Notes: generated from the letters alone by a model not told the origin. A stretch of 64,000 nucleotides of DNA from CAYQUO01 sp964420835 (GCA_964420835.1 CAYQUO010000001.1:62001-126000); one strand, 5' to 3'. Shown: positions 8,818 through 18,272, counted from the first letter of the stretch. Made by a program: numbers and translations.

Positions 8818-8823
8818 TATAAT
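8818..8823 (+). promoter_or_regulatory. Putative -10 box of the GH1 gene
   Basis: TATAAT 38 nt before the GH1 start codon. The -35 is weak. It is divergent from the copper promoter. Confidence 0.4.
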
Positions 8824-8861
8824 CATGGGCAGATTTCACGAACAGGGAGGCCTGAAACAGA

Positions 8862-10184
8862 ATGCCCGAAGGGACCTATTCCTTCCCCAGGGGCTTCCTT
8901 TGGGGATGCGCCACCGCCGCCCACCAGGTGGAAGGCAACAACCGCAACAACAATTGGGCTGAATGGGAGGGCCAGCCCGGCCGCATCCTCTTTGATCAGC
9001 GCGCCGGCCTGGCCTGCGACTGGTGGGGTGGCCGCTGGCGCGAGGACCTGGACCGGGCCATGGAAACCGGCCAGAACGCCCACCGCTTTTCAGTGGAGTG
9101 GAGCCGCATCCAGCCGGAGCCCGGCCGCTGGGACGACGACGCCCTCGAGTTTTACCGCCGCATGGCCCGCGGGATGCTGGAGCGTGGGCTCAGGCCCATG
9201 GTGACCCTGCACCATTTCACCGACCCCCTGTGGCTGGCCGCTGGCTGGGAGGATGACAAAACCCCGGCCCTGTTCGCCCGTTACTGCGAAAGGGTGGTCG
9301 AAGCCCTAAAGGAGTACACCAACCTGTGGGTGACCATAAATGAACCCAACGTGTACACCCAGGGCGGTTACCTGGGCGGGGGTTTTCCTCCGGGGAAGAA
9401 CGAAGCCGGCAGCGCCGTGCGGGTCTTCACCAACCTGCTGCGCGGCCATGCCGCCGCCTACCGGGTGATCCACCGGCTGCAGCCGGATGCGCGGGTGGGA
9501 GTGGCCCACCATTACCGGGGCTTCCTGCCGGCCCACCCCTGGCTGCCAACCGACTCGCTGGCGGCCAACAGCCTGTCGGCGGCATTCAATGATTCCTTTC
9601 CCCGGGCCATCGCCACCGGCCGCCTGAAACTCCCCTTTTACCAGGCCAGCCTGCCGGAAGCCGCGGGCACCCAGGACTTCTTCGGTCTGAACTATTACAC
9701 CGGGGAGAATGTCCTGCTGGACCTGTTCAAGCCGCGCCAGTTCTTCCACCGCCGTTTCTACCGCCGGGATGCCGCCCTCAGCCAGCACGGATTCCTGGAC
9801 AGCCGTCCGGACGTCTTCTGGAAGGCCCTCAAATGGGCCCGCGGTTACGATCTGCCGATCCTAATCACCGAGAACGGCTGGGAGGACGCCGGGGACGACA
9901 CCCGCCCGGATTACATGGTGCAGCACCTGAAGAAGTTGTGGTGGGCGGCCAATTCCAACTGGCGGGTGGAGGGCTACTTTCATTGGACGCTGGTGGACAA
10001 CTTCGAGTGGTCCGCCGGCTGGACACTGCGCTTTGGCTTGTGGGGGTTGGATGAGAACAACCAGCAGCGCATCCGCCGGCCCAGTGTGGACCTGTACGAA
10101 GCCATCTGCAAACAGAACGCCATTTCCTCCGACGTGGTGAGCCGCTTCGCCCCCCGTTCCTTCCCCCTCCTCTTTCCGGGCTGA
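8862..10184 (+). CDS. Family 1 glycoside hydrolase (beta-glucosidase-like)
   Basis: A 440-aa cytoplasmic (no signal peptide) GH1 enzyme. The N-terminus FPRGFLWGCATAAHQVEG is the family signature. The acid/base Glu161 is in VTINEPN and the nucleophile Glu337 in LITENGW. EGYFHWTLVDNFEWSAGW near the C-terminus is the conserved aglycone/glycone wall. GH1 enzymes hydrolyse beta-linked glucosides, galactosides or related sugars with retention. The exact sugar cannot be read from sequence. The ribosome site AGGGAGG (about 8844-8850) precedes the ATG. The stop codon lies in the loop of a CCGGGC/GCCCGG hairpin facing the convergent elp3 gene. Confidence 0.92.
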   Translation: MPEGTYSFPRGFLWGCATAAHQVEGNNRNNNWAEWEGQPGRILFDQRAGLACDWWGGRWREDLDRAMETGQNAHRFSVEWSRIQPEPGRWDDDALEFYRRMARGMLERGLRPMVTLHHFTDPLWLAAGWEDDKTPALFARYCERVVEALKEYTNLWVTINEPNVYTQGGYLGGGFPPGKNEAGSAVRVFTNLLRGHAAAYRVIHRLQPDARVGVAHHYRGFLPAHPWLPTDSLAANSLSAAFNDSFPRAIATGRLKLPFYQASLPEAAGTQDFFGLNYYTGENVLLDLFKPRQFFHRRFYRRDAALSQHGFLDSRPDVFWKALKWARGYDLPILITENGWEDAGDDTRPDYMVQHLKKLWWAANSNWRVEGYFHWTLVDNFEWSAGWTLRFGLWGLDENNQQRIRRPSVDLYEAICKQNAISSDVVSRFAPRSFPLLFPG

Positions 10185-10232
10185 GCCCGGCCTTCCCTGC
10201 CAGGCTGGCCGCCGGACGCAACCCGGCCCTGT

Positions 10233-11843
10233 TCAGCCCAGGGGTTTGACCATGTACAGGCTTCCCCCGTTGTAGCCGCGCGCCTGGTAGTACCGGCGGG
10301 TGCCGATGGCCGAGATGACCGCCAGGCGCAGGAAGCCTGCCTGGAGGGCAAGCCTTTCGGCCTCCGCCAGCAGGCGTGTCCCCAGCCCGCTGTGCTGGGC
10401 TGCCCCCTCCTGTTCGGATCCCACTGCCAGGCTCTGCCCGTAAACATGCACCTCGCGCACCAGGGCCGCCCCGGCCAGGTCTTCCAGGCCGGTGTCCGGC
10501 GCGTCCGGTGCGGGCAGCGAAAGTCGCAGGTAACCGGCCAGGCGGTCGGTGGGTGTGACGTAGGAGAGGAAATGCTCCACGGCGAAGGCCGGGCGGTATA
10601 CAAGGTCCTGCAGGTGCAGTTCCCCGGCCTGCACCGGCTGGCTGCGCACCTCGCGGCAGCGGATGCAGCGGCAGCGCAACCCCCTTCGGGCCAGTTCGGC
10701 GGATATGTCCTGCCGCAGGCTGGTGCGGCGGTTGCCGGCCACCACGTGGTGCGAGGGGATGTCGCGGATGACCCGGTTCAACCGGCAGTACTCGGGGATG
10801 GAAGGTTTGAGGTCCGCCACCAGGTTCACCAGCGTTTCCATGTCGTAGGGCTGGTACTCTCCGGACTGCCAGCGCCTGTAAAGCGCCGTGCCGGCCAGCA
10901 ACTGGGTGGGGTAGATCTTCAACTCATCCGGGCAGATGCCCAGGCCCCGGCCGGCCTCCAGCCACAGGCGGGCAAAGTCCTGCCGGTCCGAATCCGGGGT
11001 GGCACCCAGCAGGTTGGGCATCCAGTGGGCCACGATCTTGAAGCCGGCCGCCCGCAGCAGGGCGAAGGCCCGCTGAACTGCGGCCGTGTCGTGGCCGCGG
11101 CAGTTGCGGGCCAGGATGGCATCGTCCAGGCTTTGCACCCCCAGTTGCACCTTGGTGACACCCAGGCGGCGCATGTAGCGGATGGATGCCGGGGTGACCT
11201 CGTCCGGGCGGGTCTCCACCACCATGCCCACGTTGCGCCGGCTGGCGGTTTCGTTCAACTGTTGGGCTTCCTCCAGCGAGGAGGATTCGCTGCCGTTGAG
11301 GGCGTCCAGGCAGCGCTGCACAAAACGCTGGCGGTATTCCGGCGGGTAGGCATCCCAGGTGCCTCCCAGGATGAGCAGTTCGACCTTGTCCACCGGGTGG
11401 CCGACGGCGGTGTAGGAATCCAGGCGCGAGCGCACCTGCGCAAAGGCGTCGAACCGGTTCTGGAAGGCGCGCGCCGCCCCGGGCTCGTCGGCCAGGTAAC
11501 TCTTGGGCATGCCCGGCTCCTGCGGGCAGAAGATGCAATGGCCAGGGCAGGGCTGCGGCCCGGTGAGCACCGTGACCGTGGTGACGCCGGAGAGCGAGCG
11601 CACGGGCTTCCTGCGGATGCGTGCCAGCAGGGAATCATCTTCGGGCCATTCCCCGGCGGCCACGCCCTGGCGGTACACCGTCACCAGCGTGTGCTTGGGG
11701 ACGTACCCTCCGCTGGAAAGCGGGTGGCGGCGGATGGCCTTCATCACCTCGCGGCCGGCGCGCACCTCGTCCAGGACTGTGCGGGCCACAGCCAGCATTT
11801 CCGGCGTGTTCTCCAGCGAAGCCAGCCAGGTCTCTGCATCCAT
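10233..11843 (-). CDS. elp3: Elp3-type radical SAM / GNAT tRNA U34 modification enzyme
   Basis: A 536-aa protein with the Elp3 layout: an N-terminal segment (GGYVPKHTLVTVYRQ), a radical SAM domain with CPGHCIFC as the [4Fe-4S] cluster motif (CX3CX2C, about residues 98-105) followed by GMPKSYLADEPGA, and a C-terminal GNAT acetyltransferase domain (VREVHVYGQSLAVG, GLGTRLLAEAERLA, RRYYQARGYNGGSLYMVK). Elp3 builds the carboxymethyl-type group on the wobble uridine of tRNA from acetyl-CoA. Stand-alone bacterial Elp3 is rare but known from Dehalococcoides, consistent with Chloroflexota. It lies 6 bp downstream of the FemAB-like gene, same strand. Confidence 0.93.
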   Translation of the reverse strand: MDAETWLASLENTPEMLAVARTVLDEVRAGREVMKAIRRHPLSSGGYVPKHTLVTVYRQGVAAGEWPEDDSLLARIRRKPVRSLSGVTTVTVLTGPQPCPGHCIFCPQEPGMPKSYLADEPGAARAFQNRFDAFAQVRSRLDSYTAVGHPVDKVELLILGGTWDAYPPEYRQRFVQRCLDALNGSESSSLEEAQQLNETASRRNVGMVVETRPDEVTPASIRYMRRLGVTKVQLGVQSLDDAILARNCRGHDTAAVQRAFALLRAAGFKIVAHWMPNLLGATPDSDRQDFARLWLEAGRGLGICPDELKIYPTQLLAGTALYRRWQSGEYQPYDMETLVNLVADLKPSIPEYCRLNRVIRDIPSHHVVAGNRRTSLRQDISAELARRGLRCRCIRCREVRSQPVQAGELHLQDLVYRPAFAVEHFLSYVTPTDRLAGYLRLSLPAPDAPDTGLEDLAGAALVREVHVYGQSLAVGSEQEGAAQHSGLGTRLLAEAERLALQAGFLRLAVISAIGTRRYYQARGYNGGSLYMVKPLG

Positions 11844-11849
11844 GGCAGC

Positions 11850-12869
11850 CTATGCGGGTGAAAGCGAGGCGCGCACGATGAAGCGGTCCACCGCCCCGAA
11901 GCGGTACTTGTAGTCCTCGTCGCCGCGCATGAAATCCAGTTCGGAGTACTGGTTGGTGATGGCCCACTGGATGAGGTTGGCCAGCAGCACCCAGCCGGGG
12001 GACTGCTCGCGAAAGGCCGGGTCGAGGCCGGAATTGTAGACCCACAGGCGGTTAAGGTACTGGAAGCTGAGGTAGCCGGCCGCCTTTTTCCCGCCCACCT
12101 CCAAAAAAGCCAGGTTCAGGCAATCCACTTCAAAGGCGCAGCGGGCCACCTGGCGCATGAACTCCCGCATGGGCGGGGTGAGGAAGGCTGCCTTCTCCTG
12201 GTCGTGGGCCATCAGGTGCATAAAGTCATCCATGGCGGCGTCCAGGGTGGCCGGGTCGTTGTGGATGTGCCAGTTGACCGGCTCGGGCGATTCCTCCGCC
12301 CGGCGCAGTTTGCGGCGGATCTCGTGGCGCTGTTTCTTGTCGATTCCGGCCAGGTAGGTCTCCCAGTCGCCGGGCAGGGTAATGAAGGGGGAGTGCTGCA
12401 GGCGGGCGTTGTGATACTTCCAGCCGAGGTCTGCAGCGGCTTGCTGCAGCGCTGGCAGGGTGGGGGAGGTTTCGACCAGGTTGTAGAACTCCAGGCTCTG
12501 CCAGGCCGGCAACCCGGCGCGGGGCAGGTACCCCAGCAGGCCGCGGCAGAAGGCCGGCAGGTCCTCCGGGGGGCAGAGCAGGTCCAGGTAGTCGGAAACC
12601 TCGAAACTTCCCACCAGCAGCAGGGACGGTTTGCCATCGTGCTGCGGGGCGTGGAAGAGCGGTGCGGCGGCGGCCAGCCGGCCCTGCCTGCGGGCCAGCA
12701 CAAGCGCCAGGCGGGTCCCCGCCGGCCATTCTCCCCCGCCGCGGCTGCGCCACCAGGTTTCCAGGTACTCATGGCGCATGAAGGGGGCATGACAAGGGCT
12801 GCCGCCCAGCAGGGCATTCCACTCCTCCAGGGGGACCGCAGAAAATGAATCGCTGATCGAAAACTCCAT
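11850..12869 (-). CDS. FemAB/CelD-like GNAT-fold acyltransferase
   Basis: A 339-aa protein of the BioF2/Acetyltransf_6 (CelD, FemAB-like) type. Visible are the N-terminal PFMRHEYLETWW pattern, the central basic helix KKQRHEIRRKLRRAEE typical of the family, and C-terminal GNAT strands ending in YSELDFMRGDEDYKYRFG, the usual family close. Members transfer acyl or aminoacyl groups in exopolysaccharide or cell-wall synthesis. The acceptor here is unknown. A GGAGCAGCC ribosome site precedes the ATG. It is followed after 6 bp by elp3. Confidence 0.8.
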   Translation of the reverse strand: MEFSISDSFSAVPLEEWNALLGGSPCHAPFMRHEYLETWWRSRGGGEWPAGTRLALVLARRQGRLAAAAPLFHAPQHDGKPSLLLVGSFEVSDYLDLLCPPEDLPAFCRGLLGYLPRAGLPAWQSLEFYNLVETSPTLPALQQAAADLGWKYHNARLQHSPFITLPGDWETYLAGIDKKQRHEIRRKLRRAEESPEPVNWHIHNDPATLDAAMDDFMHLMAHDQEKAAFLTPPMREFMRQVARCAFEVDCLNLAFLEVGGKKAAGYLSFQYLNRLWVYNSGLDPAFREQSPGWVLLANLIQWAITNQYSELDFMRGDEDYKYRFGAVDRFIVRASLSPA

Positions 12870-12935
12870 GGCTGCTCCAGTTTGGTGTTGACTGTGTGCC
12901 GCCCGGCTTGGATGCCGGTCGGCCTGGGCATTGCC

Positions 12936-14381
12936 CTATGCCGGTTCCAACGCCCGGACGGCCCGCCCCAGGATCTCGCCCAGGGCGGTTTCCACCTCCC
13001 GATCCAGGGGGGCGGGCTGGTGGGTTTGCAGCAGGTGGGCGGCCTCGCGGCGGGCGCGGGCCGGCATCTCCTCCGCCCCGGCCTCCAGCCAGGACTGGCG
13101 GGGCTGGCGCACCAGCAGGTGCGAGCGCAGGCGCGGCTCACGGCGCATGAACTGCAGGGTATGTTCATCCATCAGCAGGTTCCCCTGCTCCAGGCTGCGG
13201 GCGATCGCACCCGGCGCCAGGGTATCCTTGTTGACCGCAAAACCCCCGGCTGCCCGGCGGGCGATGGCGGTGAGTTCGTTGTCCATCACCAGTTGCGGGT
13301 AACTGATGTACAGGCCGCCGTCCATGTGCCCGGCGCCGGTGAGGATGGTCGCGCCCGCCAGGGCGGGCAGAAAGACAAAATAGGCGTTCTCCATGCCGGC
13401 CTGCAAGTCCGAGGCCGGGGAATCGGTGTAGGGGCCGTGCATGTTCACGGGCAGGTTGTAGGCCTCCCGGGCCAGTTGCACACCGGCAGCCGCCACGAGG
13501 GCGTTCTCCACCGAGCCGGTCAGGGCGCGGCCGCTGGACATCTCCATGACCATGATGCGCGGGGCGAAGATCACCGGAGACCCCGGGTTGGCCAGTTGGG
13601 AGATGACGATGGACGCCACCATTTCGATGTTGGAGACCAGCAACGCCCCGGCCAGGGTCACCGGACCGGTGGCACCGGAGATGGGCATGCTGCAGATCTC
13701 CACCGGAATGCCGGCCTCCCCGCAGGCCAGCAGAACGTCCACCAGCACATCCGGCAGTTTGAGCGGGGAGATGGGCGATTCGAGCATGGTCAGCGGCGGG
13801 CAGCGCCGCAGGGCCTTGCGGCTTCCGGCCAGCACAACGGCCATTTCCAGGACGTAGGGCAGGCTGCCCGGGTTGAGCAGGCGCATGTTGATGTGCTTGC
13901 TGCAGTTGGAGGCCATGGCCAGCAGGGCGTGCAGGTCGCGGGTGGCCGCCGGGCGGTCCTGCGGGTAAAGCGGGGCAACGATGTCCAGGTTCGGCAGGGC
14001 ATCCACCAGGCGGGCGTAATCGGAGGTATCCTGCAGTGTGGCGTCGCGCACCTGCCCGCTCTCCATGTCCAGCACATGTCCTGGGCCGCCGCCGTTGCGG
14101 GCGTACAGCCCTTTGCCGGGTGCGATCTCCAGGTCCTGCGCCGGGAGGCGCCCGCCCAGGGTGAACTCGCCCGGCGCCAGGGCCAGGCAGTGCTCCACCA
14201 GGTCCGCCGGCAGGCGGACCAGCCGGCGGGCAAAATCCACCCGCGCCCCGGCTTCAGCCAGCAGGCTCAACCCGCCGGCATGCATCACCGTGATGCCCGT
14301 GGTTTGCAGGTGTTCGAGCGTCTGCTGCTGGATGGCGGTGATGTCTTTTTTGGACAATATCTTCAATGCAGGGCAGGTCAT
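12936..14381 (-). CDS. MttB-family (trimethylamine:corrinoid-type) methyltransferase, non-pyrrolysine
   Basis: A 481-aa TIM-barrel protein of the MttB superfamily: N-terminal ILSKKDITAIQQQTLEHLQTTGI, mid region SPISPLKLPDVLVDVLL and CSMPISGATGPVTLAGALL, C-terminal SHLLVRQPRQSWLEAGA. No in-frame UAG is present, so this is a non-pyrrolysine member like the glycine-betaine methyltransferases. Such enzymes pass a methyl group from a quaternary amine to a corrinoid protein. No cognate corrinoid protein lies next to it, but a RACE-type corrinoid activator is encoded at 36594-38426. The substrate is unknown. Confidence 0.85.
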   Translation of the reverse strand: MTCPALKILSKKDITAIQQQTLEHLQTTGITVMHAGGLSLLAEAGARVDFARRLVRLPADLVEHCLALAPGEFTLGGRLPAQDLEIAPGKGLYARNGGGPGHVLDMESGQVRDATLQDTSDYARLVDALPNLDIVAPLYPQDRPAATRDLHALLAMASNCSKHINMRLLNPGSLPYVLEMAVVLAGSRKALRRCPPLTMLESPISPLKLPDVLVDVLLACGEAGIPVEICSMPISGATGPVTLAGALLVSNIEMVASIVISQLANPGSPVIFAPRIMVMEMSSGRALTGSVENALVAAAGVQLAREAYNLPVNMHGPYTDSPASDLQAGMENAYFVFLPALAGATILTGAGHMDGGLYISYPQLVMDNELTAIARRAAGGFAVNKDTLAPGAIARSLEQGNLLMDEHTLQFMRREPRLRSHLLVRQPRQSWLEAGAEEMPARARREAAHLLQTHQPAPLDREVETALGEILGRAVRALEPA

Positions 14382-14477
14382 GATTGTGGCATCCTTTCAG
14401 AAATATCCTGCCGTCACACCCCAACTGCCATGGCGGTGTACGGGCCATCCTTTTCAGTCCCAATTATAAATGAAGAA

Positions 14478-14496
14478 CACCCCCGTCTTGGGGGTG
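14478..14496 (-). terminator. Hairpin, probable terminator of the upstream flavoprotein gene
   Basis: CACCCCC / GGGGGTG stem with a 5-nt loop. On the minus strand it is followed by a T-rich stretch (TTCTTCATTTAT). It separates the gene at 14621-16174 from the MttB gene. A TATAAT (minus strand, 14463-14468) inside the tail could be the -10 of the MttB gene. Confidence 0.45.
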
Positions 14497-14620
14497 CTTT
14501 CATTCTGGGCCGTGGCCGGCGTGGAAAAACGGCTGGCAGGCTTGGATGCTGCGGCTGGCTGTGAAGGGCCGGGGCAGGCCTTGGGGGCGGGGAGGGGGGG
14601 TTCGGCCTTCGTTCGAAGGT

Positions 14621-16174
14621 TCAGCCTTCCTCTCCCAGGAGGTCGCTGATCACATCGCGCGCCCAGTAGCGTGCCTGTCCCTGGCGGGAAAGGCGGCGGA
14701 CGGCATCCAGGTGATTGCCCAGGGTGACGATGGACGGCTCTTCGCTGGTACGGTCATCCTGGTTGCCCACCTGGGGCAGGCCAATGGCGGAAACCAGCCC
14801 GTTGCACAGGCAGCGCCGGCCTTCGGTGTTGCGCTCCAGGCCGCGCTTGGAAACAAAGGAGGACAGCGGGGCAGCCGAACAGCGCTGGAAGAGACGTCGA
14901 CTGCCGTCCTCCCCCGGCTTGGAGAGCCCCGGCTGCTGGAGGATCCCCAGGTCACAAACACGGCGCCGGCGGGTATAGACCTCATCACTGGAGAGGGTGC
15001 CCTCCAGTTGGGCGACCTTGAACGGAAAACCCGTCGGCGAGTAAAGCGTTGTGCGAACCAGCCCGGCATCGCTGATGCCCTGCCTTAACTTGGCAAAGAT
15101 GGCGTTCCGGTACTCCGGTCTAAGGCCGGATTCTTCCGCCAGGGCGAAGGCTGTGCCCACCTGGACGCCGCGGGCTCCGGCCGCCTGGGCCTGGGCAAGT
15201 TTCTGGCGGCTTCCGTACCCGCCTGCCAGCCAAAAAGGCAGGCCAGCCTGGCGGATGGCCTCCAGGTCCGGTTCATCTTCGGGCCCGTAAACCGGCTGCC
15301 CGCTCTCATCCAGTTTGAGTGGCCCCTGCGGGGCGGCGTTGTGCCCGCCGGCGGTGTGGTGCTCGATAATGAAACCATCCGGCGGGCCGGACTGGCTCTG
15401 CGCCAGGGCCAGCACCAGGTTCTGCAGCGAAACAATGGCCAAAAAAGCCGGGCGCTTGAGCGGTTCTCCGGCGAGCCGGCCTCCGGCCACCTGCCGGGGG
15501 TCGAATTGCAGGTTCAGTTCCTCTCCCGCCTCGCGGTAAAGCACGGTAAGGGGCTGCTGGACGGGTTCGTGGCGCGCAAGGCGGCTGCAGGCCTGCGGCA
15601 GCCCGTCCGGGTTGCCGGCCCCCACCACAACGCCGTCCACCCCCGCCAGCATGGCCCCGTACATGCAGTAGACCAGCGGGGCTTCGATCTTGTTCAGGAA
15701 ATTTATGAAGACCAGGCCGTTGTGGTCCTGGCGGGCCAGCCAGACCTCGGCAAAACTGGAGGCAATGAGCAGTTCAATGGCTTCCGGTTCCAGCGAAAGC
15801 GCCAGTGGCCCCGGGTTGGCAGTTCTTTGAACCTCCACCGCCCTGCCGTCTACCGTGCGCAGGTTGTGCCGGGGGGTGTTCCGGTAGCGGGCGGTGGGCG
15901 CCTTGCCGCCCGGGAGGTAGTACCGCTCGACCAGTTTTGCCCCAATCCCGGCGTTGAACTGCCGGTCAAATGCCTGCAGGGCGCGGCAGATGTGCCCGCC
16001 TGGGTCGCCCAACTGCAGCAGCCGGGCATGGACGATATCCAGGGCCGTGCCCGAGACGGTTCCGGCGGTGACCCCGGGCTTTTCCATGGCCACCGCCTTG
16101 GCCAGTCGCCAGTTGGAGACGTATACCCCCATTCCCCCCTGGATCAGGCGTACGGCGTTGAGATCAAACATCAT
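14621..16174 (-). CDS. Nitronate monooxygenase-like FMN enzyme
   Basis: A 517-aa TIM-barrel flavoprotein. The N-terminus (LIQGGMGVYVSNWRLAKAVA, then GTVSGTALD and GDPGGHICRALQAF) and the central VVGAGNPDG and EHHTAGGHNA resemble the long 2-nitropropane dioxygenase/nitronate monooxygenase group. LAGGYGSRQKLAQAQAAGARGVQVGTAF is the phosphate-binding end of the barrel. It is longer than classical NMO (about 320-380 aa), with a Cys-containing C-terminal extension (CSAAPLSSF, CLCNGL). The ATG at 16174 (AAGGAG, 6-nt spacing) is preferred to the ATG at 16195. The physiological substrate is unknown. Confidence 0.75.
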   Translation of the reverse strand: MMFDLNAVRLIQGGMGVYVSNWRLAKAVAMEKPGVTAGTVSGTALDIVHARLLQLGDPGGHICRALQAFDRQFNAGIGAKLVERYYLPGGKAPTARYRNTPRHNLRTVDGRAVEVQRTANPGPLALSLEPEAIELLIASSFAEVWLARQDHNGLVFINFLNKIEAPLVYCMYGAMLAGVDGVVVGAGNPDGLPQACSRLARHEPVQQPLTVLYREAGEELNLQFDPRQVAGGRLAGEPLKRPAFLAIVSLQNLVLALAQSQSGPPDGFIIEHHTAGGHNAAPQGPLKLDESGQPVYGPEDEPDLEAIRQAGLPFWLAGGYGSRQKLAQAQAAGARGVQVGTAFALAEESGLRPEYRNAIFAKLRQGISDAGLVRTTLYSPTGFPFKVAQLEGTLSSDEVYTRRRRVCDLGILQQPGLSKPGEDGSRRLFQRCSAAPLSSFVSKRGLERNTEGRRCLCNGLVSAIGLPQVGNQDDRTSEEPSIVTLGNHLDAVRRLSRQGQARYWARDVISDLLGEEG

Positions 16175-16369
16175 CCTGTGCTCCTTGCCCGCCATCCAGT
16201 CTGCGGCGAGCGGAAGGGGATTTACCTGTATATAACCCCGGAAGGTTGCAGAGGGTATGGTGTGTCCGGGAAATTCCGGCTTCTGTGGAAGGGGGAATCA
16301 ACAACAGGGCGGGGGCAACCCCGCCTTATGCAGGGCAGAGTCTTCTCGTGGGTTGCTGTTCCCGGCCGC

Positions 16370-16828
16370 CTACCAGGTGCGCCTGGGCCCGGCGGCGTTA
16401 TCGGCAGCCACCTGGGCCTTCACCTCCGGGGTAACGCAAACTTTGTCGCCGGGGAAGGCCTCGCGCCAAACGTAGCCTTCAATGCAGTCTTCCGGGCCGG
16501 AAACGCGCGAGGCGGCGGCGGCGTTGTCCGCCAGGGTCTGGTTGCGGACAGCCCCGGTGACACAGACATCATCTCCGGGGGTAGCCTCCCGCCAGACGAA
16601 ACCAGATGTACAGGTGTGGCCAACCGACCTCCCGTTTGCAGCAGGATGGGTCAGGGAATGCCGGGCAGGGCGGGGTTTGCGGCCGGGAAACCGCCCCCAA
16701 ACCAACCGCCATTGCAGAAGCCAGCCCCGGGTGTTCCAGCGCCGGTCGGGCACCATCCACCGTGCCGGTGGTAGTTCCGAACCCTTTACGGGACGGAGAA
16801 CACCGCAACGCCCCGGATTGGCCTGCAT
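16370..16828 (-). CDS. Short protein with two WREA/VCVT repeats (start uncertain)
   Basis: The C-terminal ~80 residues hold two clear tandem repeats of the form C-x2-G-[FY]-V-W-R-E-A-x-P-G-D-x-V-C-V-T-x-DN (positions 16487-16612 and 16373-16486). I recall this repeat from secreted proteins of actinobacteria and other bacteria, function unknown. Upstream, the frame stays open but the sequence looks non-coding and has no signal peptide or ribosome site. The start at 16828 is therefore a guess, and the gene may be truncated or a remnant. The two conserved Cys per repeat suggest an extracellular disulfide-bonded module. Confidence 0.5.
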   Translation of the reverse strand: MQANPGRCGVLRPVKGSELPPARWMVPDRRWNTRGWLLQWRLVWGRFPGRKPRPARHSLTHPAANGRSVGHTCTSGFVWREATPGDDVCVTGAVRNQTLADNAAAASRVSGPEDCIEGYVWREAFPGDKVCVTPEVKAQVAADNAAGPRRTW

Positions 16829-16919
16829 GCAGGGCACACAGCGAGGGCGCCTTGAGGTAAAATCACTGGCAGGTCGACCCCCACAGGGAGGATGTGCCCT
16901 CCCGGCTCCAACGGGGGGA

Positions 16920-18143
16920 ATGGAACCGGAAAGAATGGGAGTCACAACCGCCACAACAGGCCAGGCCAGGTCCGCCACCGTGCTGCACCGCTCGGTCCTG
17001 TTGGCATCCATGGCCTTCACCTTCCTCGGCTTTATGCTGCCCATTTACAGCCGGGGCATTGGGGCCAGCGCGGTGGAGATCGGCGGGCTGTACTCCATCT
17101 TTACGATCACCGTGCTGATCGGCCGGCCGGTGGTGGGCTGGGCCATCGACCGTTTTGGCCGGCGGCGCTTCTTCATCACGGCCCTGGCCTTTTACAGTCT
17201 GACCATGGTGTTGTTTGCCTTTGCCGGCAGCCTTGGCGGCCTGTACCTGGCGCGCATGGCCCAGGGGGTGGCCTCCTCGCTGATGTGGATCACCGTGCGC
17301 ACGATTGTGGCCGACCTGGCTTCCAGCAGCGAACGGGGCAGCGGCATGGGCAAGGTAAACGAGGCCAGTTACCGCGGCGGGCTGATCGGCGTGTTCCTCG
17401 GTTTTGCCATCTTCACCGGCCTGTCGAAAGTGTTCGACCAGGAGACGGCCTGGATCGCCACCTTTGCCGTTTATGCCCTCCTGGCGGCGGCCGGAGCCTG
17501 GTACGCCTGGTCCTGCCTTCCGGAGACGCTGCCCGGCAGGGTCAGCCGGCCGGTCAACCGGGCGCCCGTCCAGCGCAAACTGCTCCTGCTGCTGGTGGTG
17601 GTCTTCACCACCAACCTGGGGCTGGCGCTCATTACGCCCATCTTCCTCATCTACCTGCAGGACCGCTTCACCACCAACATCACCTCGCTGGCCTGGGCCT
17701 TCTTCCCGGCGGGCATCCTGTACAGTTTTTTGCCCTCGCGCCTGGGAAAACTGAGCGACCGCTATGGCCGGGCGCCGATGATGGCGCTGGGCGTTGTGTT
17801 CTCGGCCATCCTCTCGATCTGCATCCCCAGCCTGCCGGGCATGGTTTGGCTGGCCGTGCTGTACGCGCTGGAGGCGGTGGGCTGGTCGCTGGCCGACCCG
17901 GCCGAAACGGCCATGGTGGCCGACCTGGTGGGGCACGAAGCCCGCGGGCGGGGTTTTGGCTTTTACGAACTGGCCGCCAGCGTGGGGGCCAGCGCCGGGC
18001 CGCTGATCGGCGGCTGGCTGTACGATTCCATCGGCCACAGCGCCCCCTTCTATTTCAACGGCGGCATGCTCCTCTTCGGGGCTGCCTGGGTTCTGCTCTT
18101 CCTGCGTCAAAGGTCTCCCCGGCCGGCGGATGGCGGGGGTTAG
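16920..18143 (+). CDS. Major facilitator superfamily transporter
   Basis: A 407-aa protein of the usual 12-helix MFS length. The motif-A loop GWAIDRFGRRRFF follows helix 2, and a half-repeat equivalent (LGKLSDRYGRAPMM) follows helix 8, both hallmarks of MFS. GPLIGGWLYDSIG after helix 10 is typical of drug/sugar efflux members. The substrate cannot be assigned. The frame is open far upstream. The ATG at 16920 follows a G-rich stretch, and the ATG at 16935 is an equally possible start. Confidence 0.85.
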   Translation: MEPERMGVTTATTGQARSATVLHRSVLLASMAFTFLGFMLPIYSRGIGASAVEIGGLYSIFTITVLIGRPVVGWAIDRFGRRRFFITALAFYSLTMVLFAFAGSLGGLYLARMAQGVASSLMWITVRTIVADLASSSERGSGMGKVNEASYRGGLIGVFLGFAIFTGLSKVFDQETAWIATFAVYALLAAAGAWYAWSCLPETLPGRVSRPVNRAPVQRKLLLLLVVVFTTNLGLALITPIFLIYLQDRFTTNITSLAWAFFPAGILYSFLPSRLGKLSDRYGRAPMMALGVVFSAILSICIPSLPGMVWLAVLYALEAVGWSLADPAETAMVADLVGHEARGRGFGFYELAASVGASAGPLIGGWLYDSIGHSAPFYFNGGMLLFGAAWVLLFLRQRSPRPADGGG

Positions 18144-18207
18144 GCCAAGCAACTGGTGGCCAGTGGTGATGTCTGACAGCGCTGCCTGGGCGCATGAATG
18201 GGGGTGG

Positions 18208-18235
18208 TTGCCATTTAAGCATATTTGGATATAAT
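18208..18235 (+). promoter_or_regulatory. Promoter of the selenoprotein peroxiredoxin gene
   Basis: TTGCCA (18208-18213), a 16-bp spacer and TATAAT (18230-18235), 37 nt before the ATG. The surrounding sequence is AT-rich, unlike the rest of the region. Confidence 0.6.
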
Positions 18236-18272
18236 TGGTAAAATTATTAAGACCCAATTCAGGAGGAACCCC

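Noticed and set aside
12936..14381. Pyrrolysine-containing MttB
   Set aside because: No in-frame TAG inside the gene.
12882..14564. 560-codon plus-strand frame
   Set aside because: Antisense to the MttB-family gene; composition typical of shadow frames in GC-rich DNA.
14605..14618. CCTTCG-TT-CGAAGG palindrome containing a GTTCGA tRNA-like T-loop sequence
   Set aside because: No acceptor, D or anticodon arm can be drawn around it; just a small hairpin.
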